Source: Rhodoferax antarcticus ANT.BR
GTDB taxonomy: Bacteria > Pseudomonadota > Gammaproteobacteria > Burkholderiales > Burkholderiaceae_C
Assembly: GCF_001938565.1 (NCBI RefSeq)
Contig: NZ_MSYM01000013.1
Span: 807,496-871,495 of the forward strand
Direction: 5' to 3'
Length of the DNA: 64,000 bases
Shown: one piece after another, positions 36,306-45,752 of the stretch
Layout: every line of letters begins with the position of its first letter
Numbering within the stretch: the first letter of the stretch is position 1
Program-made: the position numbers and the translations under genes
The notes under the pieces: generated by a model
Databases searched by the model: none
Seen by the model: only the letters and a program-made list of their open reading frames with translations
What the model was told of the DNA's origin: nothing

Positions 36306-38089
36306 CGCCTTCCATATCTACCAAACACCGCTCTGAGCCCCACGCCGGCCCGCTGGACTGGCGCAGCCTAGTGCAATGGCTAAAAGCCGACGGCACCATC
36401 ACCACGCAGGAAGCCCAGCGCATTCACACCCGCTGCGCGCAGGCCGAAAGTGCGCAGCACCCGCTGCTGCGTCTGGCCAGCGTGGCGGTGCGCCGGGCGG
36501 TGGATGACAAGCCGATGGACCTGGAGTCGCTCACCCAGTGGCTGGCCGGTCATGTGAAACTGGCTTATCTGCGCATTGACCCGCTCAAGGTGGATGTGGG
36601 CAAGGTGGCCGACACCATGAGCCCGGCCTATGCCGAGAGGCACAAAATTTTGCCGGTGCAGGTGACTGCGCAGGAAGTAGTGGTAGCCACTGCCGAGCCT
36701 TTCCTAACCGATTGGGTGGGCGAGGTGGAGCGCCAGGCCCGGCGCAGCGTGCGCCGTGTGGTGGCCAATCCGCAAGATATTCACCGCTACACCGTGGAGT
36801 TTTTCGCCCTGGCCAAGTCGGTGCGCGCGGCGGCCAAGGCGGGCAGCAACGCCGGGTCCAGCTTTGAACAACTAGTGGAGCTGGGTAAGAGCAACAAACA
36901 GCTTGATGCTAACGACCAGAGCGTGGTGCAGGTGGTGGACTGGTTATGGCAATACGCCTTTGACCAGCGCGCCAGTGACATCCACCTGGAACCCAGGCGC
37001 GAGCAGGGCGTGATCCGCTTCCGCATTGACGGCGTGTTGCACCCGGTCTATCAGATGCCGATGGGCGTGCTGACTGCCATGACGGCGCGCATCAAACTGC
37101 TCAGCCGGATGGATGTGGTGGAAAAACGCCGCCCGCAAGACGGCCGCATCAAAACGCGTAACCCCGGTGGTGCCGAGGTCGAGATGCGTATTTCCACCCT
37201 GCCCACCGCTTTTGGTGAAAAGATGGTGATGCGGATTTTTGACCCTGAAACCACCGTCAAGGAACTCGATGCCTTGGGCTTTTCCAGACACGACGCCGAG
37301 CGCTGGGAGGCGCTGGTTAAGCGCCACACCGGCATCATTTTGGTGACTGGCCCCACCGGTTCGGGTAAAACCACCACGTTGTACTCGACCTTGAAGCGGG
37401 TCGCCACTGAAGAGGTGAACGTGAGCACGGTGGAAGACCCCATCGAGATGATTGAGGCCTCTTTCAACCAGACCCAGGTGCAGACGCAGCTTGACTTTGG
37501 CTTTCCAGAAGGCTTGCGCGCCTTGATGCGCCAGGACCCCGACATCATCATGGTCGGCGAGATCCGTGACCATGCCACCGCTGAGATGGCAGTGCAGGCG
37601 GCGCTGACCGGGCACCTGGTGTTCTCGACCCTGCACACCAACGACGCGCCATCGGCCATCACCCGGCTGATGGAGCTAGGTGTGCCCGCTTATTTGATCA
37701 ACGCCACCTTGCTGGGTGTGTTGGCGCAGCGGCTGGTGCGCACACTGTGCCCGATATGCAAGGTGCCCGACTCGGCTGCCGCCCGCGAGACGCTGGAGCA
37801 GGCGGTCAAACCCTGGCAACTCAGTGGCGCTTACAAGCCGTTCAAATCGGTGGGCTGTGTCGATTGCCGCATGACCGGCTTCAGGGGTCGCATGGGTTTG
37901 TATGAGTTGCTGGTGGTCTCAGAAGCCTTCAAAGCCCAGATCACCCGCGAGCCCGATGCTGCTGCCCTGAAGCGCCAGGCCATTGCCGACGGCATGCGCC
38001 CGCTGCGCCTGGCTGGAGCCCTGCGCGTTGCCGAAGGCCTGACCGTGCTGGAGGAGGTGCTGTCCAGCACCCCAGCGTCAGAGCATTGA
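36302..38089 (+). CDS. GspE/PilB-family secretion ATPase, orphan
   Basis: 595 residues from ATG 36302 (an upstream GTG at 36272 overlaps the previous gene). An N-terminal MshEN/GspE-type domain is followed by the ATPase: Walker A GPTGSGKTTTLYS, Asp box VNVSTVEDPIEMIE, Walker B DPDIIMVGEIRD, His box LVFSTLHTNDAPSAITRL, and a zinc-type tetracysteine (CPICK and CVDCR). Such ATPases drive type II secretion or type IV pilus assembly. No other pilus or secretion gene is nearby, so its partner complex is encoded elsewhere. Overlaps the spermidine-synthase-like gene. Confidence 0.93.
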   Translation: MTPSISTKHRSEPHAGPLDWRSLVQWLKADGTITTQEAQRIHTRCAQAESAQHPLLRLASVAVRRAVDDKPMDLESLTQWLAGHVKLAYLRIDPLKVDVGKVADTMSPAYAERHKILPVQVTAQEVVVATAEPFLTDWVGEVERQARRSVRRVVANPQDIHRYTVEFFALAKSVRAAAKAGSNAGSSFEQLVELGKSNKQLDANDQSVVQVVDWLWQYAFDQRASDIHLEPRREQGVIRFRIDGVLHPVYQMPMGVLTAMTARIKLLSRMDVVEKRRPQDGRIKTRNPGGAEVEMRISTLPTAFGEKMVMRIFDPETTVKELDALGFSRHDAERWEALVKRHTGIILVTGPTGSGKTTTLYSTLKRVATEEVNVSTVEDPIEMIEASFNQTQVQTQLDFGFPEGLRALMRQDPDIIMVGEIRDHATAEMAVQAALTGHLVFSTLHTNDAPSAITRLMELGVPAYLINATLLGVLAQRLVRTLCPICKVPDSAAARETLEQAVKPWQLSGAYKPFKSVGCVDCRMTGFRGRMGLYELLVVSEAFKAQITREPDAAALKRQAIADGMRPLRLAGALRVAEGLTVLEEVLSSTPASEH

Positions 38090-38110
38090 CCATTAGTTGG
38101 CGTCGATCGG

Positions 38111-38599
38111 ATGAAGGGTCAGCAAGATAAAGATGTGTATGCCGGTGCCTTGCTGGTGCTGGTGGGTTCGGCATTCGCCTGGGGCGCGACAAGTTACACG
38201 CTGGGCACCAGCGCTCGCATGGGGCCGGGTTACTTTCCGCTGATGCTGGGTATCTTGCTGGCGGTGCTGGGTTTGATCATCATGCTGCGGGCCTGGCGCT
38301 TGGCGCCCAAGCAGCGTCAGATGGTCGGCCCCTGGGCCTGGAAGCCGCTGTTTTTCATCGTTGCGGGTAATCTGTTGTTTGGCGCGTTGCTGGGCGGGTT
38401 GCCAGCGCTGGGTTGGCCTGCCATGGGGTTTATCGCAGCGATTTATGGCGTGACGGTGGTGGCAGGTATGGCCGGTGAACGCTTCAGCCTGAAGGAGAGC
38501 CTGCTGCTGGCCACGGTGCTGGCGGTGGGGTGTTATCTGGCTTTTGTTGTGCTGCTGAACCTGCAGTTTGTCGTCTGGCCCACGGTGTTGTCGGGTTAG
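38111..38599 (+). CDS. tctB: Tripartite tricarboxylate transporter small membrane protein TctB
   Basis: 162 residues with four predicted helices, including the typical GPGYFPLMLGILLAVLGLII. It is the small membrane subunit of the TTT transporter, next to TctA. The gene order here is tctB-tctA-tctC. Confidence 0.9.
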   Translation: MKGQQDKDVYAGALLVLVGSAFAWGATSYTLGTSARMGPGYFPLMLGILLAVLGLIIMLRAWRLAPKQRQMVGPWAWKPLFFIVAGNLLFGALLGGLPALGWPAMGFIAAIYGVTVVAGMAGERFSLKESLLLATVLAVGCYLAFVVLLNLQFVVWPTVLSG

Positions 38600-38608
38600 G
38601 CGACTGAT

Positions 38609-40120
38609 ATGGATTTGCTAACGAATCTGTCTATGGGCTTTGGTGTAGCTGCCACGCCCATTAACCTGCTGTATGCCTTCATCGGTTGTCTGTTGGGCAC
38701 CTTGATTGGTGTCTTGCCAGGGATTGGCCCAGTGGCAACCATTGCCATGCTGTTGCCCGCCACCTATGCACTGCCACCGGTGTCGGCCCTGATCATGTTG
38801 GCCGGCATTTATTACGGAGCGCAATATGGTGGCTCTACCACTGCCATTCTGGTGAATTTGCCCGGTGAAGCGAGTTCGGTGGTGACCGTGATCGACGGCT
38901 ACCAGATGGCGCGCAAGGGCAGGGCGGGGCCGGCACTGGCCGCCGCCGGGCTGGGGTCTTTTTTTGCCGGATGCGTGGGCACGCTGATTCTGGCGGCGTT
39001 TGCTGCGCCGCTGACCGAAGTGGCTTTCATGTTTGGCCCGGCAGAATATTTCTCGCTGATGGTGCTGGGCCTGATCGGCGCGGTGGTGCTAGCCTCTGGT
39101 TCGCTGCTGAAAGCCGTGGCGATGATTGTGCTGGGCTTGCTGCTGGGCTTGGTGGGTACCGACGTGAATTCTGGCGTGGCGCGGTTTGCCTTTGATATTC
39201 CAGAGTTGACCGACGGCATTGGTTTCATCGTGATCGCCATGGGCGTATTTGGCTATGGCGAGATCATTTCCAACCTGTCGGTGAAAGAATCGCAGCGCGA
39301 AGTCTTTACCGCCAAGGTGCAGGGCCTGATGCCCACCCGCGAAGATTTCAAACGCATGGTGCCGGCGGTGCTGCGTGGCACCGGCATTGGTTCGATGCTG
39401 GGCATCCTGCCCGGCGGTGGGGCCATGCTGGCAGCGTTTGCGGCTTACAGTGTGGAGAAGAAAACCAAACTTCACCCCGGTGAGGTGCCTTTTGGCGAAG
39501 GCAACATCCGCGGCGTGGCGTCGCCCGAGTCGGCCAACAACGCCGGCTCGCAAACCTCTTTCATCCCGCTGCTGACGCTGGGCATCCCACCCAACGCGGT
39601 GATGGCGCTGATGGTGGGCGCCATGACCATCCACAACATCCAACCCGGCCCGCAGGTGATGACCAGCAACCCCGAACTGTTCTGGGGCCTGATTGCCTCG
39701 ATGTGGATTGGCAATGCCATGCTGCTGGTGCTGAATCTGCCGCTGATCGGGTTGTGGATCAAGCTGCTCAGCGTGCCGTACCGCTGGCTGTTTCCGGCGA
39801 TCGTGTTGTTTTGCGCCATTGGCGTCTACAGCACCAACAACAACACCTGGGACATTTGGATGGTGGGCCTGTTTGGCGTGATCGGTTATGTGTTCATCAA
39901 GCTCGGTCTGGAGCCTGCGCCGCTGTTGCTGGGCTTCATTCTGGGGCCGATGATGGAAGAAAACCTGCGCCGCGCGCTGCTGCTCTCGCGCGGCGACTGG
40001 AGTGTGCTGGTCACGCGGCCGCTGTCGGCGGGTCTGCTTGCCGCTGCGGCGGCCATGTTGCTGGTGGTTTTGCTGCCCGCCATCAAACGCCAGCGTCAAG
40101 CCGCGTTTGTGGAAGATTAG
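38609..40120 (+). CDS. tctA: Tripartite tricarboxylate transporter large membrane protein TctA
   Basis: 503 residues, about 11-12 helices. Family signatures are LLYAFIGCLLGTLIGVLPGI, GIYYGAQYGGSTTAILVNLP, GEASSVVTVIDGYQMARKG and FIPLLTLGIPPNAVMALM. It is the permease subunit for uptake of carboxylates driven by an ion gradient, working with TctB and the periplasmic TctC. It starts 10 nt after tctB. Confidence 0.97.
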   Translation: MDLLTNLSMGFGVAATPINLLYAFIGCLLGTLIGVLPGIGPVATIAMLLPATYALPPVSALIMLAGIYYGAQYGGSTTAILVNLPGEASSVVTVIDGYQMARKGRAGPALAAAGLGSFFAGCVGTLILAAFAAPLTEVAFMFGPAEYFSLMVLGLIGAVVLASGSLLKAVAMIVLGLLLGLVGTDVNSGVARFAFDIPELTDGIGFIVIAMGVFGYGEIISNLSVKESQREVFTAKVQGLMPTREDFKRMVPAVLRGTGIGSMLGILPGGGAMLAAFAAYSVEKKTKLHPGEVPFGEGNIRGVASPESANNAGSQTSFIPLLTLGIPPNAVMALMVGAMTIHNIQPGPQVMTSNPELFWGLIASMWIGNAMLLVLNLPLIGLWIKLLSVPYRWLFPAIVLFCAIGVYSTNNNTWDIWMVGLFGVIGYVFIKLGLEPAPLLLGFILGPMMEENLRRALLLSRGDWSVLVTRPLSAGLLAAAAAMLLVVLLPAIKRQRQAAFVED

Positions 40121-40160
40121 GGGTGGCTGGCGTTTTATTTGATTTTTTAAGGAGTGGCAG

Positions 40161-41147
40161 ATGGATCAAGGTGGATTGAAAGTGCGGGTTCGCCGCTTGT
40201 CGCGGACCTTATGTGCGGCATCGCTGTTGGCTGTTGGGCTGGCGCATGCGCAAAGCGGGCCAGTCAAGCTGATGGTAGGGTTTCCGCCCGGCGGGGGTAC
40301 GGACGCCATTGCGCGCATCCTGGCCGACAAGCTCAAGGATCAGTTGGGTGTCTCGGTGGTGGTGGACAACAAGGCTGGCGCTGGGGGGCAGATTGCCGCG
40401 CAGGCACTGAAAGCCGCTGCACCTGATGGCAATACGCTGTTTTTGTCGCACGATCACACCATTTCCATCCTGCCGCTGGTGGTGAAAAACCCGGGTTATG
40501 CGCCGCAGAAAGACTTTCTGCCGGTGGCTGGCTTTGCCACCTTTGCGAATGCGTTTGCGGTGTCTGGTGGCACACCCGCGAGCAGCATGAAGCAGTACGT
40601 GGAATTTGTGCAGAGGCAGGCTGCAGGCCAGGACACCGTGGGTGTGCCCGCGCCCGCATCAGTGCCTGAGTTTTTGGTCAAAGTGATTGGTCAAAAATAC
40701 AAGCTTGACCTGCAGGCCGCGCCATACCGCGGCAGCGCGCCGATGATGGCCGACATGTTGGGCAACCAAATCCACGCAGGCATTGGCTCGGTTCCCGATT
40801 TCATCGAAAACCAGAAAGCCGGCAAGATTCGGGTGGTAGCGGTGCTGGGTGGCGTGCGCCAAGCTGCTTTGCCAGACGTTCCCACCTTCACTGAGCTGGG
40901 TCTGGCGGGCTTTGAAGATGCGCCGTACTACGGCATTTTTGCGCCCAAAGGCACGCCGCAAGCCACCATCGACAAGTTGTCAGGCGCGGTGGCCACGGTG
41001 ACTGCTCTACCCGCGGTGCAAGAACGCCTGACCCGCATGGGCTTGACGGTGGGCTACATGACACCTGCCCAACTCGCCAGCCGTGAAGCCAGTTACAGCA
41101 AAACCTGGGCGCAAATCATCCAGGCGAGTGGCTTTAAAGCGCAGTGA
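40161..41147 (+). CDS. tctC: Bug-type periplasmic solute-binding protein TctC
   Basis: 328 residues with a signal peptide (LSRTLCAASLLAVGLAHA). Bug/TctC features are VKLMVGFPPGGGTDAIARIL, VVVDNKAGAGGQIAAQALK, PYRGSAPMMADMLGNQI and GVRQAALPDVPTFTELGL. AAGGAG lies 7 nt before the ATG. It delivers a carboxylate to TctAB; the ligand cannot be read from sequence. Its 3' end overlaps the convergent EamA gene by 14 nt. Confidence 0.96.
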   Translation: MDQGGLKVRVRRLSRTLCAASLLAVGLAHAQSGPVKLMVGFPPGGGTDAIARILADKLKDQLGVSVVVDNKAGAGGQIAAQALKAAAPDGNTLFLSHDHTISILPLVVKNPGYAPQKDFLPVAGFATFANAFAVSGGTPASSMKQYVEFVQRQAAGQDTVGVPAPASVPEFLVKVIGQKYKLDLQAAPYRGSAPMMADMLGNQIHAGIGSVPDFIENQKAGKIRVVAVLGGVRQAALPDVPTFTELGLAGFEDAPYYGIFAPKGTPQATIDKLSGAVATVTALPAVQERLTRMGLTVGYMTPAQLASREASYSKTWAQIIQASGFKAQ

Positions 41148-42063
41148 TTGGGCCCGGTCGGCGTCTGGATGACACCACAATGCCGCCCACGATCAGCGCA
41201 AAGGCCAGCGCGTGATAGGCGTGAGGGATCTCACCCAGAAAGAAGCCTGACAGCACCGCAGTGAACAGCGGCGTCAGGTTGATGAAAAAGCCCGCCGCCG
41301 ATGGCCCCGCCTGCGCCACGCCGGCACCCCATGAGCGGTAAGCCAGCAAGGCCGGGCCGATGGCGATGAACAGCAGCGCTGCCGCCAGTTTCCAACTCGG
41401 GGTCAGGTGACCAAAGCCCAGCGACCATTCGCCTGCCGCAAACAGGCCCGACCAGATCAGACCAAACGAAATCTGCGCCATCAGAAAGGCTGACCAGTTG
41501 GTGCGAATGCTGCTGGGCTCCGAAGTGGGGTGCACCAGCATCCAGCTGTAGTAGGCCCAGGCGGCCGAAGCCAGCAGAATGTAGACATCACCCGGCACCA
41601 GCCGCACCTGCAGCAGCACATCAAGCTGGCCACGACTGAGCACCAGCAACACGCCGCTGATCGACATCGCCGCACCCAGCCATTGGCGTTGGAGGATGGC
41701 CTTGCCGAAAAACAGTCGCCCAATCAGCAGCATCCACACCGGGGTAACGGCCCCCACCAGCGTCACGTTGATGGGAGTAGAGGTGTTGAGTGCCAGGTAC
41801 AGCAGGGCGTTGTAGCCGCCGATGCTCAGCAAAGACAGGCCCATGAAGCGCCGCCAGTTGGGCCACAGCAGGCTGCTGCGGTGCAGCACCGGCGCGGCCA
41901 ACGGCAGCAGCAGCACAAAGGCAATGGACCAGCGCAGCAGGTTAAGCGTGATCGGTGACACCAACTCGGCAATGACGCGCCCCAGCACCGCATTGCATGC
42001 CCACAGCAACGGCGGCAGGGTGAGCAACAACGAGGCTTTGAGCGTAATGTGCGGTTGGCTCAT
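41134..42063 (-). CDS. DMT-family transporter with two EamA domains
   Basis: 309 residues and ten helices in two EamA repeats (PPLLWACNAVLGRVIAELV, LTPLFTAVLSGFFLGEIPHA). It is an inner-membrane exporter or importer of amino acids or metabolites; the substrate is unknown. Convergent with tctC, the last 14 nt overlapping. Confidence 0.92.
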   Translation of the reverse strand: MSQPHITLKASLLLTLPPLLWACNAVLGRVIAELVSPITLNLLRWSIAFVLLLPLAAPVLHRSSLLWPNWRRFMGLSLLSIGGYNALLYLALNTSTPINVTLVGAVTPVWMLLIGRLFFGKAILQRQWLGAAMSISGVLLVLSRGQLDVLLQVRLVPGDVYILLASAAWAYYSWMLVHPTSEPSSIRTNWSAFLMAQISFGLIWSGLFAAGEWSLGFGHLTPSWKLAAALLFIAIGPALLAYRSWGAGVAQAGPSAAGFFINLTPLFTAVLSGFFLGEIPHAYHALAFALIVGGIVVSSRRRPGPITAL

Positions 42064-42238
42064 GCGCCTAAGCCATGGCCCCCGGCGTTGGCCGGGTGTT
42101 CAAAAAAAATGCACATAAGCAGTGCGGCGGGTAACAAGACATACGTAGAGAAGGCAGTTTGCAGCAATTTTCGCAGCAAACCGGCGGCTGGGGATTCATG
42201 GCAATATCTCGCCTCTTTGTTCTTCCCGCAGGCTCATC

Positions 42239-43234
42239 ATGACGACGCTCACATCCCGCGCCATCCAAATCGATCAGCATGGCGGCCCGGAGCAACTCAA
42301 GCTGGTGCAGATCAGCGTGGGCGAACCCGGCCCTGGCGAAATTCGTATCCGCCACCACGCAGTGGGGCTGAACTTCATTGATGTTTACCAGCGCAGTGGC
42401 CTGTACCCAATGCAACTGCCAGTGCAACTGGGCATGGAAGCCGCTGGTGTGGTGGAAGCGGTGGGCGAGGGCGTCACCCATCTGAAAGTGGGTGACCGTG
42501 CCGCCTACGCCAGCAACCCCAGCGGCAGCTACTGCGACTTGCGGGTGATGCCCGCCCAATGGGTGTGCAAGCTGCCTGACGCGATCAACTTCGAGACCGG
42601 TGCGGCAATGATGCTCAAGGGCCTCACCGCGCAATATTTGCTCAAACGCACCCAACCCCAAGGCGGCTTGCAGCCGGGTGACTTTGTGCTGTTTCACGCT
42701 GCTGCCGGCGGCGTGGGCCTGATCGCCTGCCAATGGGCCAAAGCCATGGGGCTGCGCTTGATTGGCACTGCAGGTTCAGAGCAAAAATGTGCTCTAGCCC
42801 TTACCAATGGTGCGCAGTATGCTATCAATTACGTAAAGGAAGACTTTTTGGCCCGGGTCAAGGAGATCACCGCTGGCCGGGGTGTCAAGGCGGTTTACGA
42901 CTCGGTGGGCAAAGACACCTGGGACAAATCGCTGGACTGCTTGGCGCCGTTTGGGCTGATGGCCAGCTTTGGCAACGCCTCTGGGCCAGTGGCGCCGTTT
43001 TCGCCCGGCATTTTGGGCCCCAAAGGCTCGCTGTATGTGACGCGGCAAACCCTGTTCACCCACATCGCTACCCGCGAAACCACGCAGACCATGGCCGATG
43101 ACTTGTTTGCGGCGGTGACCAGTGGTCAGGTCAAGATCCACATCGAGCAACGCTACAGGTTAGAAGACGTGCAGCAGGCGCACCGTGACCTGGAAGCGCG
43201 CAAAACCACCGGCTGCACGGTATTGACCCTGTAA
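42239..43234 (+). CDS. NADPH:quinone oxidoreductase, zinc-independent MDR family
   Basis: 331 residues. Signatures include HHAVGLNFIDVYQRSGLYP, GMEAAGVVEAVGEGV, FHAAAGGVGLIACQWAKAMG (NADPH-binding) and HIEQRYRLEDVQQAHRDLE. There is no zinc-ligand pattern, as in the QorA group. A copy of the dispersed repeat lies in the Rossmann region (KCALALTNGAQYAINY), where homologues have a similar-length segment. Confidence 0.93.
   Translation: MTTLTSRAIQIDQHGGPEQLKLVQISVGEPGPGEIRIRHHAVGLNFIDVYQRSGLYPMQLPVQLGMEAAGVVEAVGEGVTHLKVGDRAAYASNPSGSYCDLRVMPAQWVCKLPDAINFETGAAMMLKGLTAQYLLKRTQPQGGLQPGDFVLFHAAAGGVGLIACQWAKAMGLRLIGTAGSEQKCALALTNGAQYAINYVKEDFLARVKEITAGRGVKAVYDSVGKDTWDKSLDCLAPFGLMASFGNASGPVAPFSPGILGPKGSLYVTRQTLFTHIATRETTQTMADDLFAAVTSGQVKIHIEQRYRLEDVQQAHRDLEARKTTGCTVLTL
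42786..42835 (-). repeat. Dispersed repeat, copy 7 (inside quinone oxidoreductase)
   Basis: TGCTCTAGCCCTTACCAATG then GCAGTATGCTATCAATTA on the plus strand. It is in frame and encodes ALALTNGAQYAINY. The AAGCG element is diverged, and some similarity may be due to the protein family itself. Confidence 0.55.
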
Positions 43235-43332
43235 CCGGGCTGACGCCCATTGGGCCAGCCAGTAGGTGATGGTTTAGCCCCGCTCTGCCCGCGCTTGATT
43301 GGCACTGCGCCATTGCGGGTATTCTGCAAGGC

Positions 43333-44994
43333 ATGCATTCCACACAGCCTGACAACAATCATTTGGATGAGCTGAGCCCACTCACCGACATCGAGCAGAT
43401 CACCCAAGCGCTGGCCGACGGCAAAAACAAGCGCGTGCGCAAGCTCCTGGCGCGCATGCACCCCGCCAAGGTGGCCGCCCTGCTTGAAATGCTCGACCCC
43501 GAGCAGCGCCAAGCCTTGTGGCAACAGGTAGATGCCGCGCTGGAGACTCGGCTTCGGCCCCACATGAATCTGGACCTGCTCGGCCAGTTTGCCGTTGATT
43601 CCGGTGATGCACCCGGCTCCGAGGCGAGCGATGCAGGGCAGGGTGGAAGGACGGCGCCCGATGCGGTCAACCAGTTGGCCGACATCCGCATAGCCCTGGA
43701 AGGCGGCAAGCTAAAGCGCGTAGGCAAAATCTTGCTGCGCATTCACCCGGCCAAGGTGGCGGGGTTGCTGGAGTCATTACCGCCCACTGAGCGCAGCACG
43801 GTTTGGAGCATGGTCGAGACCGAGCGCACAGGCAAGGTGCTGACCTACCTGCATGACGAAATCCGCATCAGCCTGGCGCGCCAGCTTGAAGTTGAAGACC
43901 TGGTGGCGACAGCGCAGCGCCTTGAACTCGATGACCTGGTCGACCTGATCCAGACATTGCCCAGCGAGTTGAGCAGCGCGCTGCTGCAGTCGTCTACAGG
44001 GCGCCGGCGCGAGCAGTTGGAGTCCATGCTGTCCTACCCGGAAGATTCGGCCGGCGGCCTGATGGACGCAGACCCGATCGAGGTGCGCGCCAATGTCAAA
44101 GTGGGCACCGTGCTGCGCTACCTGCGCTTGCTTGAGACCCTGCCGTCGCACACCGACATACTGATGGTGGTGGACCGCAAGGGCCACTACCAGGGCACGC
44201 TGCGGCTGAGCACGCTGGTCACTGCAGAGCTGGGGTTGCGCGTGTCTGACGTGATGCAAACCGATATTGCCGGCATTTCGGTGCATACCGAAGCCACCGA
44301 GGTGGCGCGTTTGTTTCAGGACCTTGACCTTTTGTCCGCCCCAGTGGTGGATGACGACAACCGGTTGATTGGCCGCATCACCGTGGATGACGTGGTCGAC
44401 TTGATCCGCCAGGACTCCGACCGCGCCATGATGCAGATGGCGGGTTTGGACGACGAGGCCGACATCTTTGCGCCGGTGCTCGTCAGTTCGCGCCGCCGGG
44501 CGGTCTGGCTGGGCATCAACCTGCTCACCGCTTTTCTGGCAGCCTGGGTGATTGGCCGCTTTCAGGCCACCCTGGAGCATGTGGTGGCGCTGGCGGTTCT
44601 GATGCCCATCGTGGCCAGCATGGGTGGTGTGGCGGGCAGCCAAACCCTCACGCTGGTGATTCGCGGGCTGGCACTGGGGCAGGTGCAAAAAGGCAACATT
44701 CGCATCCTGCTCAACCGCGAGGTGGGCATCTCGATACTCAATGGTCTTTTATGGGCGGTTGTCGTGGCCTTGCTGGCGGTGGCGTGGTTTGGCGACTGGG
44801 GCATTGGCGGTGTGCTTGGCGCCGCCATTTTGATCAACCTGCTGTGCGCAGCGCTGGCTGGTCTGGCGATTCCGTTGATTTTGGATCGCCTTGGCATCGA
44901 CCCGGCATTGGCCGGCAGCGTGATTTTGACCACCGTGACCGATGTCATCGGGTTTTTTTCGTTCCTCGGTCTGGCGACCGTGTTGTTGCTTTAA
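43333..44994 (+). CDS. mgtE: Magnesium transporter MgtE with duplicated N-terminal helical unit
   Basis: 553 residues, longer than typical MgtE (about 450). After the N-domain come two CBS domains (VMQTDIAGISVHTEATEV, LIGRITVDDVVDLI) and five helices with the pore region AVLMPIVASMGGVAGSQTLT. The extra length is explained by a repeat of the first N-terminal unit: RVRKLLARMHPAKVAALLEM (about residues 35-54) and RVGKILLRIHPAKVAGLLES (about 130-149). It imports Mg2+ and is gated by intracellular Mg2+. Confidence 0.95.
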   Translation: MHSTQPDNNHLDELSPLTDIEQITQALADGKNKRVRKLLARMHPAKVAALLEMLDPEQRQALWQQVDAALETRLRPHMNLDLLGQFAVDSGDAPGSEASDAGQGGRTAPDAVNQLADIRIALEGGKLKRVGKILLRIHPAKVAGLLESLPPTERSTVWSMVETERTGKVLTYLHDEIRISLARQLEVEDLVATAQRLELDDLVDLIQTLPSELSSALLQSSTGRRREQLESMLSYPEDSAGGLMDADPIEVRANVKVGTVLRYLRLLETLPSHTDILMVVDRKGHYQGTLRLSTLVTAELGLRVSDVMQTDIAGISVHTEATEVARLFQDLDLLSAPVVDDDNRLIGRITVDDVVDLIRQDSDRAMMQMAGLDDEADIFAPVLVSSRRRAVWLGINLLTAFLAAWVIGRFQATLEHVVALAVLMPIVASMGGVAGSQTLTLVIRGLALGQVQKGNIRILLNREVGISILNGLLWAVVVALLAVAWFGDWGIGGVLGAAILINLLCAALAGLAIPLILDRLGIDPALAGSVILTTVTDVIGFFSFLGLATVLLL

Positions 44995-45034
44995 CTGGTC
45001 ACTGCCGCTTTCAGTATTTATACTCGGCGCCTGT

Positions 45035-45352
45035 ATGACGCTCTCCATTCCCATGCCTACACCCAGTGGCGACGAGCTCAAGGCCGCGCGGATCAAGGCT
45101 GGTTTGTCTCAGGTTGAGGCTGCCACCTTGATGGGCTACCCGGTTCAGTCAGGCAGCCGGGGTGGGCAGCAGTCACGCACCTGGCAGGCGCTGGAAAGTG
45201 TCCATGACCCGCGCGACATGGCGGGCTCGGCGTTCGCCTTGTTCCAACTGCTGACCAACAGCCATCCGGAGTTGGCCTTGCGCAGGAAAGATGCTGCGGC
45301 CGAAGCAGCCAACGCGCCTGGGCACAGCCAAATTGACCGGGAAGGCGTGTGA
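45035..45352 (+). CDS. Small helix-turn-helix (XRE-like) protein
   Basis: 105 residues from ATG 45035; the open frame extends upstream into mgtE but that part is not coding-like. DELKAARIKAGLSQVEAATL has the Cro/CI helix-turn-helix pattern. The rest (RTWQALESVHDPRDMAGSAF) looks conserved but unassigned. It is probably a DNA-binding protein. No clear Shine-Dalgarno sequence. Confidence 0.7.
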   Translation: MTLSIPMPTPSGDELKAARIKAGLSQVEAATLMGYPVQSGSRGGQQSRTWQALESVHDPRDMAGSAFALFQLLTNSHPELALRRKDAAAEAANAPGHSQIDREGV

Positions 45353-45397
45353 AAAGCGATTCGCATCTTCAGCGACAACTCAACCCAAGATTTTCCC

Positions 45398-45739
45398 GTG
45401 AACATCCAACCGAAATCCAAGCCGCGCTGGTCTGTCCGTCTGGGCCCTATCGAATGGGCCAGGCACACCTACGAGCGCCCCGCTGAAGACCCGCTTCAAT
45501 TGCTGGGCAGTGCCCGGCGAGGCCTGCAAAGTGGCGCGCTGGCCAAGCTTGGCGACGAATTTGTGCTGGTGGTGGGTGACCATGTCACGCCCTTGAGCCA
45601 TTCAGACAACAAAGATCTGGCCGCGGCAACCGCACATCTCAAGCCGATTGAGCGGCAGTATGAGCCACCTGCGCCACCGCGTGCCGCCGCGCCACCGGTA
45701 ATCATCATCAAACGCCGGCGAATTCCCGCGCCACATTGA
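45398..45739 (+). CDS. Hypothetical protein with Pro/Ala-rich tail
   Basis: 113 residues from a GTG. The core GPIEWARHTYERPAEDPLQL to DEFVLVVGDHVTPLSHSDNK looks like a folded small domain, followed by PPAPPRAAAPPVIIIKRRRI. I do not recognise the family. No ATG start exists upstream in frame. It is 45 bp after the XRE-like gene and may be co-transcribed. It converges on the Bcr/CflA gene. Confidence 0.6.
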   Translation: MNIQPKSKPRWSVRLGPIEWARHTYERPAEDPLQLLGSARRGLQSGALAKLGDEFVLVVGDHVTPLSHSDNKDLAAATAHLKPIERQYEPPAPPRAAAPPVIIIKRRRIPAPH

Positions 45740-45752
45740 CCCGGCCACGGCA

